NCBI GenBank assembly: GCA_015066875.1
Contig: SVNM01000005.1
Location: 1-51,155 of the forward strand
From: Ruminococcus sp.
GTDB lineage: Bacteria; Bacillota; Clostridia; Oscillospirales; Ruminococcaceae
Direction: 5' to 3'
DNA: 51,155 bases
The position numbers were made by a program, and so were the translations under genes. Below, piece by piece: positions 51,039-51,155 of this stretch (positions are counted from its first letter, which is position 1; each line of letters begins with the position of its first letter). The notes under the pieces were generated by a model. The model did no database searches. It was not told the origin of the DNA and saw only the letters and a list, made by a program, of their open reading frames with translations.

Positions 51039-51067
51039 TTGACAAAGCGATTTGGTTGTGCTATAAT
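51039..51067 (+). promoter_or_regulatory. Stable-RNA promoter P2 (perfect consensus)
   Basis: TTGACA at 51039-51044, 17 bases, TATAAT at 51062-51067, preceded by A-runs and T-runs (51016-51034) resembling an UP element. P1 and P2 lie 97 bases apart in the same direction. Tandem perfect promoters are typical of rRNA operons. Confidence 0.84.
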
Positions 51068-51155
51068 ATTAAAGCTGTCTTGGAAGAGAGGCAGAAAACA
51101 GTATCTTGAAAATTGAACAATGCTAAGAAAAGTAACACGACCCTTGAAATTCCTT
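51068..51155 (+). other. Leader region, probably of an rRNA operon (16S gene beyond the window)
   Basis: Downstream of P2 the sequence includes ATCTTGAAAATTGAACAATG (51103-51122), a motif resembling the leader and spacer sequences common in Clostridial rRNA operons. No protein start with a ribosome binding site is seen. The 16S rRNA gene itself is not in the window, so this is inference. Confidence 0.6.

Noticed and set aside
50704..51045. Long N-terminal extension of the pgcA frame
   Set aside because: It crosses the pgcA promoter and the divergent stable-RNA promoters; the family N-terminus fits ATG 50703 with GGAGG.

Overview
The window reads as a chromosomal segment of a cellulosome-bearing Ruminococcus (Oscillospiraceae, Clostridia), most like R. 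flavefaciens. Three secreted proteins end in dockerin modules. Two of these dockerins carry the second calcium loop form DVYQRGDG followed by DALSIQKK, which is typical of R. flavefaciens. The secreted enzymes use very long threonine linkers, the GC content looks moderate, and the housekeeping set is Firmicutes-type (IreB, SpoIIID, dgt-dnaG-rpoD, PgcA). Species assignment is an inference from these features.

Left part (1-7.2 kb, + strand): the tail of one lipoprotein and two complete tandem paralogous solute-binding lipoproteins that share near-identical ends, then two dockerin enzymes: a CBM35-GH26 mannanase and a zinc-metallopeptidase-like protein with two duplicated modules. 7.2-17 kb: sbcD-sbcC, a type Ic aspartate aminotransferase, a dockerin-bearing transglutaminase-like protein, and an 804-residue membrane-anchored acidic protein. 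17-23.4 kb: a DUF1540 protein, IreB, a PdaA-like deacetylase, a DUF1836 regulator/prohibitin operon with a striking dual operator-like site, SpoIIID, and an LCP-family protein with a Gln/Pro repeat tail.

23.4-35 kb (- strand): a P-type-ATPase-like protein that lacks its catalytic motifs, cotranscribed with rlmB; a five-gene MBOAT / DHHW / FkbH-like HAD / acyl carrier protein / metallophosphoesterase operon that looks like a surface-glycan acylation system; and an NfeD-slipin pair. 35-39.3 kb: a compact ABC-importer plus GH105 operon for rhamnogalacturonan oligosaccharides. 39.3-48.8 kb: a DUF3592 protein, ychF, an EAL phosphodiesterase fused to a beta-helix-like domain, the dgt-dnaG-rpoD operon, a YigZ protein and rpmE. 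49-51.2 kb: pgcA and, at the right edge, two tandem consensus promoters that probably drive an rRNA operon starting just outside the window.

The most unusual non-coding feature is a structured repeat present three times (14.2, 21.8 and 34.8 kb). Each copy lies at the 3' ends of genes, inside a covarying 9-bp terminator-like stem. Two copies are about 300 bp and one is an internally deleted 132-bp form. The strongest candidates for undescribed biology are this repeat, the pseudo-P-type ATPase, the EAL-beta-helix fusion and the MBOAT/FkbH/ACP operon. All functional statements rest on motif recognition by eye; no database search was run.
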